Below, in pieces: positions 1-6,402 of a stretch of DNA of 7,207 nucleotides. The stretch is taken from the NCBI GenBank assembly GCA_965603115.1, contig CBFDBT010000141.1, forward strand, positions 1 to 7,207. Reading direction: 5' to 3'. Made by a program: the position numbers and the translations under genes. Numbering within the stretch: position 1 is the first letter of the stretch; each line of letters begins with the position of its first letter. This DNA is from CBFDBT01 sp965603115 (lineage in GTDB: Bacteria; Pseudomonadota; Alphaproteobacteria; Sphingomonadales; Kordiimonadaceae). Below the pieces are notes generated by a model. The model saw only the letters and a list, made by a program, of their open reading frames with translations. It was not told the DNA's origin and did no database searches.

Positions 1-316
1 AGAGCTCTTCCACTTGCTTGGTTAGTCTGCGGCTTCCCATTGCCTGACAGGCCTCGGCCTGACATATGCGTACTTGGCACTTTCCTGCCGGGACTGTGCG
101 AAAATCATGATAAAAACTGATCACGCCGTGGACTTCAGCACCCGAGATATTGAAAGCATCGGCGAGTAGATCAAGGCAGGCAGGCGGAATATGACCAAAT
201 TCTTTTTGCAGCGCATGCAAAGCTTGCAACAGGCCGCCCTTGATATTTGCGTGGCCTTCAATAAGCGAACGTGTGCGCGCTATGTCTATTTCTTTATTTG
301 CTATTGTATTTGTCAC
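1..316 (-). CDS. fdsG: NAD-linked formate dehydrogenase, gamma subunit (FdsG, NuoE-like), partial at 3' end
   Basis: This gene is cut by the left window edge, and 105 residues are visible. FdsG is the NuoE-like [2Fe-2S] subunit of the soluble cytoplasmic molybdenum formate dehydrogenase (FdsGBA family), which oxidises formate to CO2 with NAD+. Seen in the sequence: an N-terminal helical region, the motif EVHGVISFYHDFR at residues 61-73, and a C-x4-C pair (Cys85, Cys90) within ICQAEACQAMG. The pair matches the first two cluster ligands of the NuoE family; the second pair would lie off the window. The EVHGV..FYHDFR and AEACQAMG signatures favour FdsG over the NuoE of complex I. The start is GTG at 316, supported by an AGGGA Shine-Dalgarno 9 bases upstream. 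The only upstream ATG (326) is in another frame that closes after 10 codons. The gene follows fghA by 23 bases, so it is probably the third gene of the adhC operon. fdsB and fdsA would be expected further left. Confidence 0.9.
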   Translation of the reverse strand, partial: MTNTIANKEIDIARTRSLIEGHANIKGGLLQALHALQKEFGHIPPACLDLLADAFNISGAEVHGVISFYHDFRTVPAGKCQVRICQAEACQAMGSRRLTKQVEEL

Positions 317-325
317 TGTGACACA

Positions 326-330
326 TCCCT
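326..330 (-). promoter_or_regulatory. Ribosome binding site of fdsG
   Basis: AGGGA on the minus strand sits 9 bases before the GTG at 316. It supports the non-ATG start and lies in the 23-base gap between the fghA stop and fdsG. Confidence 0.6.
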
Positions 331-339
331 ATATTGGCC

Positions 340-1188
340 TCAGGCACTCTTTAAAATGCTGGCATGATGTTCTAGGTGATCGTCCACGAAGGTCTGAATG
401 AAATAATATCCGTGATCATAACCAACATGACGCCTTAAGTTTAATCTTTGCCCAGCTTTTCCGCAAGCTTCTTCAAATATATGTGGATGAAGTTGCTCTT
501 CTAGAAATTGATCACTGAGACCTTGATCGATTAAAATTTCAGGCCGCTTGCTAGCGTCTCCAAGGCTTTCCATCAATAGGCTCGCGTCATAGTTCGCCCA
601 ACGTGCTCTGTCCTGCCCCAGATATTGCCCTAGTGCTTTATGCCCCCAAGGGCATTCGCTTGGCGCACAAATAGGTGCGAAAGCTGAAACAGACTTATAT
701 TTGCCCTGATTCTTTAAATAGAGCGTTAGCGCTCCGTGCCCACCCATAGAGTGACCAAAAATACCTTGTTTGGTCGCATCAACTGGAAAGTTAGTGAGGA
801 TCAAATTGTATAGTTCCTCGCTGATATAACGCTCCATTTGATAATTTTTTGACCATGGCTGCTCGGTGGCACTGAGATAAAACCCGGCACCTTTGCCAAA
901 GTCCCACGCGTCTGCCTCGTCAGGAATATCGTCCCCGCGTGGTGACGTGTCTGGCATTACCAACATCACACCAAGCTCAGCGGCCTTTTTCATAGCACCT
1001 GCTTTGGTGGCAAAAGTCTCCGGCGTGCAGGTAAGACCCGCTAGATAGGTAAGCGCTGGAACAGGTCCATCGCTCGCTTGCGGTGGTGTGAAAACCGTAA
1101 AGGTCATCTCGCAGTCGGTAGTTTTGGCATCATGTTTATATGTCGCTACTTTGCCACCAAAACACACATTTTCCGAAATCAAATCCAT
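340..1188 (-). CDS. fghA: S-formylglutathione hydrolase
   Basis: A cytoplasmic esterase of the alpha/beta-hydrolase fold (esterase D / FrmB family) that hydrolyses S-formylglutathione to formate and glutathione, the second step of glutathione-dependent formaldehyde oxidation. The product is 282 residues, close to the usual 275-285. Seen: the early LAGLTCTPETF segment (about residues 49-59), the nucleophile elbow GHSMGGHGAL with Ser147, a candidate catalytic Asp226 in DQGLSDQFL, and His259 in YDHGYYF. This is a complete Ser-Asp-His triad in the expected order. I chose the ATG at 1188 because GAGGA lies 7 bases upstream; an in-frame TTG directly before it (1191) is less well spaced. The gene starts 20 bases after the adhC stop and ends 23 bases before fdsG, consistent with one transcript. 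The function is firm; the operon is inferred from spacing. Confidence 0.96.
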   Translation of the reverse strand: MDLISENVCFGGKVATYKHDAKTTDCEMTFTVFTPPQASDGPVPALTYLAGLTCTPETFATKAGAMKKAAELGVMLVMPDTSPRGDDIPDEADAWDFGKGAGFYLSATEQPWSKNYQMERYISEELYNLILTNFPVDATKQGIFGHSMGGHGALTLYLKNQGKYKSVSAFAPICAPSECPWGHKALGQYLGQDRARWANYDASLLMESLGDASKRPEILIDQGLSDQFLEEQLHPHIFEEACGKAGQRLNLRRHVGYDHGYYFIQTFVDDHLEHHASILKSA

Positions 1189-1195
1189 CAATTTT

Positions 1196-1200
1196 TCCTC
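1196..1200 (-). promoter_or_regulatory. Ribosome binding site of fghA
   Basis: GAGGA on the minus strand, 7 bases before the ATG at 1188. It favours this ATG over the adjacent in-frame TTG at 1191, which would have a gap of only 4 bases. Confidence 0.6.
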
Positions 1201-1208
1201 AAGACAAA

Positions 1209-2312
1209 CTAGTATTTAATAACGCTTCTAATGCTCTCGCCTGCATGCATAAGGTCAAAGGCCTTGTTGATGTCGTCAAGCGGCATCACATGCGTGATCA
1301 GGTCATCAATATTAATCTTGCCATCCATATACCAGTCAACAATTTTAGGTACATCGGTGCGACCCCGTGCACCGCCAAAAGCAGACCCGCGCCAGACACG
1401 ACCCGTCACCAACTGAAACGGACGGGTGGAGATTTCCTGGCCAGCACCGGCTACACCAATGATGATGCTTTCGCCCCATCCTTTATGGCAGCACTCTAAG
1501 GCTTGACGCATAGTGTTGACGTTGCCGATACATTCAAAGCTATAATCGGCCCCGCCGTTTGTGAGGTCCATAATGGCTTCCATCACATCACATTCGGTTG
1601 GATTAAGAAAATCTGTCATGCCAAATTTTTTGGCTATTTCTATACGGGCAGGGTTGATATCCACACCGATAATTTTATTGGCACCGACCATGCGAGCACC
1701 CTGAATGACATTGAGACCGATGCCGCCGAGACCGAACACCACTACGTTGGAACCCGGCTCAACTTTGGCGTCAAAAGCAACCGCGCCGACACCTGTGGTT
1801 ACTCCGCAACCGATGTAGCAAATTTTTTCAAAGTCAGCATCTTTGCGCACCTTGGCGAGAGCTATCTCGGGCAAAACTGTATGATTGGAAAAAGTTGAAC
1901 AGCCCATATAGTGGAGTATTGGTGTGCCATCGAGGGAAAAGCGGCTGGTGCCATCGGGCATTAGACCGGCACCTTGTGTTTCGCGAATTTTCTGGCAAAG
2001 GTTGGTTTTTGGATGCAGGCAATAATCACACTCTCGGCATTCAGGTGTATAGAGCGGAATGACATGGTCACCAACCTCAAGGGAGGTAACGCCTTCACCA
2101 ATTTCAACGACGATGCCTGCGCCTTCATGACCAAGAATAGCAGGAAAAGCCCCCTCAGGATCATCGCCTGACAAAGTGAATGCGTCTGTATGACACACGC
2201 CCGTTGCTTTAATTTCAACAAGAACCTCACCAGCCTTAGGGCCTTCAAGGTCCACAGTTTCAACGCTGAGTGGTTCATCAGCCTTAAAGGCAACTGCTGC
2301 ACGTGTTTTCAT
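1209..2312 (-). CDS. adhC: S-(hydroxymethyl)glutathione dehydrogenase / class III alcohol dehydrogenase
   Basis: A zinc-dependent, NAD-linked class III alcohol dehydrogenase (also called adhI, flhA or frmA). It oxidises S-(hydroxymethyl)glutathione, formed from formaldehyde and glutathione, to S-formylglutathione; members also act as S-nitrosoglutathione reductases. The product is 367 residues, normal for the family. Seen: catalytic zinc ligands Cys40, His62 (GHEGAG) and Cys169 (IGCGVTTG); structural zinc ligands Cys92, Cys95, Cys98 and Cys106; the Rossmann motif GLGGIG at 194-199 followed by Asp218, typical of NAD preference; and the class III region TSRF with Arg124 and FQLVTGR. All key residues are present. 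Two ATGs are adjacent (2315 and 2312). The second is 7 bases from AGGAG and the first only 4, so 2312 is preferred. It is first in the adhC-fghA-fdsG operon and has a strong promoter candidate upstream. Confidence 0.97.
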   Translation of the reverse strand: MKTRAAVAFKADEPLSVETVDLEGPKAGEVLVEIKATGVCHTDAFTLSGDDPEGAFPAILGHEGAGIVVEIGEGVTSLEVGDHVIPLYTPECRECDYCLHPKTNLCQKIRETQGAGLMPDGTSRFSLDGTPILHYMGCSTFSNHTVLPEIALAKVRKDADFEKICYIGCGVTTGVGAVAFDAKVEPGSNVVVFGLGGIGLNVIQGARMVGANKIIGVDINPARIEIAKKFGMTDFLNPTECDVMEAIMDLTNGGADYSFECIGNVNTMRQALECCHKGWGESIIIGVAGAGQEISTRPFQLVTGRVWRGSAFGGARGRTDVPKIVDWYMDGKINIDDLITHVMPLDDINKAFDLMHAGESIRSVIKY

Positions 2313-2319
2313 CATTCGT

Positions 2320-2324
2320 CTCCT
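2320..2324 (-). promoter_or_regulatory. Ribosome binding site of adhC
   Basis: AGGAG on the minus strand, 7 bases before the ATG at 2312 and 4 before the ATG at 2315. It decides between the two tandem starts in favour of 2312. Confidence 0.6.
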
Positions 2325-2331
2325 ACCCAAA

Positions 2332-2359
2332 ATTATAATACTATGGAGACTTATATCAA
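2332..2359 (-). promoter_or_regulatory. Sigma70-like promoter of the adhC-fghA-fdsG operon
   Basis: On the minus strand, TTGATA (2359-2354, five of six matches to the -35 consensus) is followed after 16 bases by TATAAT (2337-2332, a perfect -10). The transcript would begin near 2325, giving a leader of only about a dozen bases that is almost entirely the ribosome binding site. This is the best promoter match I found in the window. It is inferred from sequence alone. Confidence 0.6.
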
Positions 2360-2371
2360 ATAACCCAGACA

Positions 2372-2387
2372 AACAAATAAGTTTGTT
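2372..2387. promoter_or_regulatory. 16-bp palindrome upstream of the adhC promoter, candidate operator
   Basis: AACAAA-TAAG-TTTGTT is a perfect inverted repeat with 6-base arms and a 4-base centre. It lies 12 bases upstream of the adhC -35 box, centred about 55 bases before the predicted transcript start. That placement would suit an activator rather than a roadblock repressor. It is also about 38 bases upstream of the arfB -35 candidate. The arms are AT-rich, so chance is a real alternative. Confidence 0.3.
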
Positions 2388-2424
2388 CAATAGCTAAAAA
2401 ATAAATTTATGAGGTGAGGAATAG

Positions 2425-2453
2425 TTGGCTAAATTTATATTTCACTCTATAAA
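2425..2453 (+). promoter_or_regulatory. Candidate promoter of arfB
   Basis: TTGGCT (2425-2430, four of six matches to the -35 consensus), a 17-base spacer, then TATAAA (2448-2453, five of six to the -10). The transcript would begin near 2460, at or next to the arfB ATG at 2459, which implies a leaderless mRNA. The AT-rich setting makes chance -10 matches likely, hence moderate confidence. Confidence 0.4.
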
Positions 2454-2458
2454 TAGGC

Positions 2459-2881
2459 ATGATTTTTGTGGCAGACGATATTATGCTTGAGGATGGGGAG
2501 CTTCAGTTTACGGCAATGCGTGCGTCTGGCCCTGGAGGTCAGCATGTCAATGCCACCAACAGTGCTGTACAATTAAAGTTTGATGCGGCTAATAGCCCCG
2601 CTATAAAATCCTCAGTATTATCGAGACTGAGAAAAATTGCAGGGCAACGTATGACTCGTGAGGGCATTATAATATTGCAGGCAAGCGATGAGCGTAGCCA
2701 ACACCGCAATAGAGCCATTATTCAAGAGCGTTTATTAGGGATGATCCGTGCAGCGCTTATCCCGCCAAAGCCACGGCGCAAGACCCGCCCGACCAAAGGG
2801 TCTATCAAGCGTCGATTGGCTGGAAAGTCTTATAAAAGCAGCCTTAAAAAAACGCGGGGGAGACCAAAAGATGATGATTGA
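2459..2881 (+). CDS. arfB: Alternative ribosome-rescue factor ArfB (peptidyl-tRNA hydrolase, YaeJ family)
   Basis: ArfB is a small release-factor-like protein that binds ribosomes stalled on non-stop or truncated mRNA and hydrolyses the peptidyl-tRNA, backing up trans-translation. Seen: the catalytic GGQ at residues 26-28 inside RASGPGGQHVN, a compact RF-1-like domain up to about residue 105, and a long Lys/Arg-rich C-terminal tail (about residues 104-136, including RPTKGSIKRRLAGKSYKSS) of the kind that enters the empty mRNA channel. The length of 140 residues equals that of E. coli ArfB, and the N-terminus (MIFVADDIMLEDGELQF) lines up with it residue for residue. This supports the ATG at 2459 although no Shine-Dalgarno precedes it. 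The lack of domain 2 and of a codon-recognition domain separates it from RF1/RF2. It diverges from adhC and stands 97 bases before manB. Confidence 0.93.
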   Translation: MIFVADDIMLEDGELQFTAMRASGPGGQHVNATNSAVQLKFDAANSPAIKSSVLSRLRKIAGQRMTREGIIILQASDERSQHRNRAIIQERLLGMIRAALIPPKPRRKTRPTKGSIKRRLAGKSYKSSLKKTRGRPKDDD

Positions 2882-2968
2882 ACAAGCAGATACTTTTATC
2901 GTTGCATTAAAAATATAACTTATTGATGTTTAAATTGAACTATGCTTCTTTGGGTAGATTAATTTTTT

Positions 2969-2972
2969 GGGG
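2969..2972 (+). promoter_or_regulatory. Ribosome binding site of manB
   Basis: GGGG with a 6-base gap to the GTG at 2979. It supports the GTG start over the in-frame TTG at 2967, which has only T-rich sequence before it. Confidence 0.45.
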
Positions 2973-2978
2973 TATATT

Positions 2979-4343
2979 GTGACTGATCTGACATGTTTTA
3001 AAGCTTATGATATTCGAGGCCAATTAGGCAGCGAGTTAGATGTAGATATTGCTTACCGTATTGGCCGTGCTATGGGAGAATATTTATCGCCCAAAACAGT
3101 GGTAGTGGGCGGTGATGTGCGTCTAACATCAGAAGAGCTTAAAAACGCAGCGGCTGAAGGTTTGATGGATGCGGGTGTTGATGTGATTGATATCGGCATG
3201 ACGGGCACGGAAGAGATTTATTTTGCCACCAAATATCTAGAGCTTGATGGCGGCATTGAAGTGACGGCTAGCCACAACCCGATGGATTATAATGGTTTGA
3301 AGCTGGTGCGCCAAGAGAGCAGGCCCATCAGTGGTGACACTGGCCTTGGTGACATTAAACGCCTTGCTGAGGCGAATGCTTTTGCCCCTGCGAGCAAGCG
3401 GGGAACATTAAGTAAACGCACGGTATTAGACGCCTATATTGATCATTTAATGACCTATGTTGAGGCGGATAGTTTTAAGCCTATAAAGCTAGTGATAAAT
3501 TCTGGCAACGGTGCTGCGGGCCATGTGATTGATGCACTTGAAAAGTGTTTTAAAAGCATGAAATTGCCCATAGACATTGTCAAAATCCACAATGAACCTG
3601 ACGGCACTTTCCCGCACGGTATTCCAAATCCTATATTACATGAAAACCGCGCCGATACCATCAAAGCTGTTATTGAGCATAAAGCCGATATGGGTATTGC
3701 TTTTGATGGGGATTTTGACCGCTGTTTTCTGTTTGATGAAAAGGGTCAGTTCATTGAAGGCTATTATATAGTTGGTCTGCTCGCCGATGCTTTTTTGGCA
3801 AAAAACAAGGGTGCAAAAATCATTTATGATCCACGCCTAACTTGGAATACTATTGATTTGGTAAAAGCGGCTGGTGGCACGGCTATCATGTCTAAATCCG
3901 GACATTCTTTTATCAAGGAGCGTATGCGCGCAGAAGACGCTGTTTACGGCGGTGAGATGAGCGCACATCATTATTTCCGTGATTTTGCCTATTGTGACAG
4001 TGGCATGATCCCTTGGCTGCTGGTTGCCGAGATGATCTGCAAAAAAAGAATGCCGCTATCAAAAATGGTTGAAGAGCGTATTGCGGCTTACCCATCACCG
4101 GGTGAGATTAATAGCAAGCTTGAAAATCCTGATGCTGCTATTGAAAGAGTTTTGAGCTATTATGCTGATACCGCACTAGATATTGACCACACTGATGGTA
4201 TCAGTGTTACGTTCAAAAAGTGGCGCTTTAACCTTCGACAGTCCAACACGGAACCTGTCGTAAGGCTGAATGTAGAAGCAAGGGCTGATATTGCACTTAT
4301 GCAGGAAAAGACCGATGAGATATTGGGTTTGCTGCGTCAATAA
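2979..4343 (+). CDS. manB: Phosphomannomutase (ManB/CpsG type)
   Basis: A cytoplasmic alpha-D-phosphohexomutase that interconverts mannose-6-phosphate and mannose-1-phosphate, the precursor of GDP-mannose for polysaccharide. The product is 454 residues, about the length of E. coli CpsG (456). Seen in order: the N-terminal LTCFKAYDIRG; the phosphoserine loop TASHNP with Ser98; the metal-binding loop DGDFDR at 243-248; the sugar-binding loop GGEMSAHHYFRD at 324-335; and the C-terminal phosphate-binding RQSNTEP at 420-426. All four catalytic loops are intact. The GTG at 2979 is chosen because it follows GGGG by 6 bases and gives MTDLTCFKAYDIRG, matching the family N-terminus. galU follows after 58 bases on the same strand. 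An alternative or additional role is phosphoglucomutase activity (PMM/PGM enzymes), which would supply glucose-1-phosphate to GalU; sequence inspection cannot settle specificity. Confidence 0.93.
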   Translation: MTDLTCFKAYDIRGQLGSELDVDIAYRIGRAMGEYLSPKTVVVGGDVRLTSEELKNAAAEGLMDAGVDVIDIGMTGTEEIYFATKYLELDGGIEVTASHNPMDYNGLKLVRQESRPISGDTGLGDIKRLAEANAFAPASKRGTLSKRTVLDAYIDHLMTYVEADSFKPIKLVINSGNGAAGHVIDALEKCFKSMKLPIDIVKIHNEPDGTFPHGIPNPILHENRADTIKAVIEHKADMGIAFDGDFDRCFLFDEKGQFIEGYYIVGLLADAFLAKNKGAKIIYDPRLTWNTIDLVKAAGGTAIMSKSGHSFIKERMRAEDAVYGGEMSAHHYFRDFAYCDSGMIPWLLVAEMICKKRMPLSKMVEERIAAYPSPGEINSKLENPDAAIERVLSYYADTALDIDHTDGISVTFKKWRFNLRQSNTEPVVRLNVEARADIALMQEKTDEILGLLRQ

Positions 4344-4390
4344 TATTAATGGGTATAAACTATAGTTGGTGAGTAAATGCCAAAGCCATC

Positions 4391-4396
4391 AGGGGG
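4391..4396 (+). promoter_or_regulatory. Ribosome binding site of galU
   Basis: AGGGGG with 5 bases to the ATG at 4402. It fixes the galU start 36 bases downstream of the longest possible in-frame start (TTG at 4366). Confidence 0.65.
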
Positions 4397-4401
4397 CAAA
4401 G

Positions 4402-5283
4402 ATGATAAAAAAAGTTAGAAAAGCTGTTTTTCCAGTTGCGGGTCTTGGCACAAGGTTTTTGCCTGCAACCAAAGCTATGCCTAAAGAAATGCTGCCCGTG
4501 GTAGACAAACCTCTCATTCAATATGCAGTGGAAGAAGCTATCGCAGCGGGTATTGAAGAAATAATCTTTGTGACAGGTCGCGGCAAGTCTGCGCTTGAGG
4601 ATCATTTCGACCAATCTTACGAGCTTGAGCATGTTCTCGATCAAAAGGGTAAACACGACATGCTTGAAACGCTGAGTAATATACTCCCGAAAAATGTGCG
4701 GGTAACTTATACTCGCCAAGGAGAGCCGCTTGGCCTTGGGCACGCTATTTCCTGCGCAAGCTCAATTGTGGGCAATGAACCCTTTGCGGTTTTACTAGCC
4801 GATGATGTTTTTTCGGGGGATACGCCATGCCTTAAGCAAATGGTAGATGCCTATAATGATGTCGGTGGTAATATGCTGGCGATTATGGATGTTGAAAATG
4901 AGCATGTTTCAAAATATGGGATATTGGACCCTGGGGCAAATAGCGGGAAAACTATTGAAGCGAAGGGTCTTGTTGAAAAACCATCTGTAGAAACAGCGCC
5001 TTCTAATCTTGCAATTTGCGGGCGTTATATTCTCCAGCCTGAAGTTTTTGATCATTTAGCGCACAAAAATATTGGCACAGGCGGCGAAATTCAGCTCACC
5101 GATTCAATTGAAAAGCTTATCGAAACTCAAACGGTACATGGCTATCGTTTTGAGGGGGATCGTTTTGATTGCGGCGATAAGTTTGGCTGGCTAACGGCTA
5201 ATATTATGTTTGCGCTTGAGCGAGATGGTTTAAAGCCTCGCTTAGAAAATTTCTTGAACCAGTTACATTCTGGCAAGACATAG
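4402..5283 (+). CDS. galU: UTP-glucose-1-phosphate uridylyltransferase
   Basis: A cytoplasmic nucleotidyltransferase that makes UDP-glucose and pyrophosphate from UTP and glucose-1-phosphate, feeding lipopolysaccharide, exopolysaccharide and UDP-glucuronate or UDP-galactose synthesis. The product is 293 residues, typical of bacterial GalU. Seen: the nucleotide-binding signature GLGTRFLPATK at 14-24, followed by MPKEMLPVVDKP; RQGEPLGLGHAI at 105-116; the LADD metal/nucleotide loop at 132-135; VEKP at 191-194; GGEIQLTD at 227-234; and FDCGDKFGW near residue 250. These identify GalU rather than the RfbA or GlmU branches. The start is set by AGGGGG 5 bases upstream. It lies 58 bases after manB and is probably co-transcribed, although TATAAA at 4354-4359 leaves room for a weak promoter of its own. 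Its stop is 4 bases from that of the convergent mnmH. Confidence 0.96.
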   Translation: MIKKVRKAVFPVAGLGTRFLPATKAMPKEMLPVVDKPLIQYAVEEAIAAGIEEIIFVTGRGKSALEDHFDQSYELEHVLDQKGKHDMLETLSNILPKNVRVTYTRQGEPLGLGHAISCASSIVGNEPFAVLLADDVFSGDTPCLKQMVDAYNDVGGNMLAIMDVENEHVSKYGILDPGANSGKTIEAKGLVEKPSVETAPSNLAICGRYILQPEVFDHLAHKNIGTGGEIQLTDSIEKLIETQTVHGYRFEGDRFDCGDKFGWLTANIMFALERDGLKPRLENFLNQLHSGKT

Positions 5284-5287
5284 CTTC

Positions 5288-6400
5288 TTATCTGCTTGAA
5301 GGACCTAAGCGGCTTGCCGACCACTGCAAAATTTCAGCCCGCGTACCTGTGAATATGATTGGCTGCTCTTTTTTCGATATTTGGTAATCATACATAGGAT
5401 CATAATAGGTGATCAGCAGTTTTTCTATCCACCGTCTGTGTAAGCTTTCATCTTGGGCTGTGCGGTGTTGATCAAGGGCTGCTTGCAGGAGCGTATGTAT
5501 ATCACTGAAGTTTGCGCCACCCAGCCGCTTTTTTATCCGAGATAGGCCTTCAAGCAAAAAGTCTGAAAAACGATCAAAGCCTTCTTCGTCAAATGCAGTG
5601 ATATGTTGGGCGAGCAGATCGGTTACATAATCCTTTTGGATATTATCTATGCGGGATTTTATATCTTGCTCCACCATCACCATCGGACTTTTACTCATCT
5701 TCGTTACTAGTTCTTTAGGGATGCTCACTCTGCCTATGCGGGCGCTTTCATCCTCAATAAATATTGGTCTACTATGGATCGTTTCGGCTTTGATCAACGC
5801 CACTGCCAGCCCATTTTCAAAATTGATCTGTGTGGGTTGAGCATCATCTATTGAGCGGCCAAAGCTGGAACCGCGGTGATTTGCGAGACTCTCAAGGTCA
5901 ATGGAGGGCTCCAGATCATGGATCAACAGCGTTTTGCCATTGCCCGTTCTGCCAGCGATCACATTAAAATCATGCTCCCTTGCGATGCGCTCGGTTTCAT
6001 CAATTAAAAAGCGCCGCATGGCTTTGTAACCACCTTTAACAAGAGGATAGTCTAGGCCTTTTTCGGCTAACCAATTTTGAGATGTTTTTGAGCGCAGACC
6101 GCCACGAAAACAATAGAGATACCCTTGTGGGTTATCGGCTGCAAAAGTTTTCCACGCCTTAATGCGAGCCTTTTTTATAGCACCGCTGACAAGATCATTA
6201 CCGAGCGCTATCGCCGCGTCCTGACCCTTTTCTTTATACATTACACCCACCTTGCGGCGCTCATCATCATCCATCAAGGGCAGATTAATAGCATTATCAA
6301 AAGCGCCTTTAGTAAATTCAACAGGTGCGCGCAGATCAAGGAGCGGGACATCACCCAAGAAAAGCTGCCGGTAATCGTCCGTGTCTGCCCGCTTGTTCAT
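5288..6400 (-). CDS. mnmH: tRNA 2-selenouridine synthase
   Basis: Also called SelU or YbbB. It replaces the sulfur of 2-thiouridine at wobble position 34 (tRNAs for Lys, Glu and Gln) with selenium from selenophosphate, passing through an S-geranyl intermediate in characterised members. The product is 370 residues, close to 364 in E. coli. Seen: an N-terminal rhodanese domain (about 1-130) with LLDLRAPVEF at 20-29 and the active-site loop YCFRGGLRS containing Cys97, the same position as the essential Cys in E. coli; then a P-loop domain with Walker A GRTGNGKT at 150-157 and HRGSSFG shortly after. All expected catalytic elements are present. The start ATG at 6400 lies 2 bases after the selD stop and has no clear Shine-Dalgarno, so translation is probably coupled to selD. 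Confidence 0.96.
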   Translation of the reverse strand: MNKRADTDDYRQLFLGDVPLLDLRAPVEFTKGAFDNAINLPLMDDDERRKVGVMYKEKGQDAAIALGNDLVSGAIKKARIKAWKTFAADNPQGYLYCFRGGLRSKTSQNWLAEKGLDYPLVKGGYKAMRRFLIDETERIAREHDFNVIAGRTGNGKTLLIHDLEPSIDLESLANHRGSSFGRSIDDAQPTQINFENGLAVALIKAETIHSRPIFIEDESARIGRVSIPKELVTKMSKSPMVMVEQDIKSRIDNIQKDYVTDLLAQHITAFDEEGFDRFSDFLLEGLSRIKKRLGGANFSDIHTLLQAALDQHRTAQDESLHRRWIEKLLITYYDPMYDYQISKKEQPIIFTGTRAEILQWSASRLGPSSR

Positions 6401-6402
6401 AA

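Noticed and set aside
1140..1898. Two plus-strand open frames (about 119 and 131 codons) antisense to adhC and the fghA start
   Set aside because: They lie wholly opposite strongly supported genes, have no recognisable domains, and read as mirror images of conserved adhC codons.
1834..2302. Minus-strand frames of 62 and 113 codons inside adhC
   Set aside because: They are out-of-frame readings of the conserved zinc-binding region of adhC and have no independent support.
2935..2963. TTGAAC-17-ATTAAT as a promoter for manB
   Set aside because: The -10 matches only four of six bases in a T-rich stretch where such matches are frequent. Not strong enough to list as a feature.
2882..2978. Search for a terminator after arfB
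   Set aside because: No stem-loop followed by a T-run is visible, so read-through from arfB into manB remains possible and no terminator is called.
4358..4367. Perfect 10-bp palindrome AACTATAGTT between manB and galU
   Set aside because: It is short and AT-rich, in an AT-rich gap, with no T-tract and no partner copy. It is likely chance.
4360..4743. 127-codon minus-strand frame opposite the galU N-terminal half
   Set aside because: It is a shadow of galU. It contains no known motif and would disagree with the clear GalU signatures on the plus strand.
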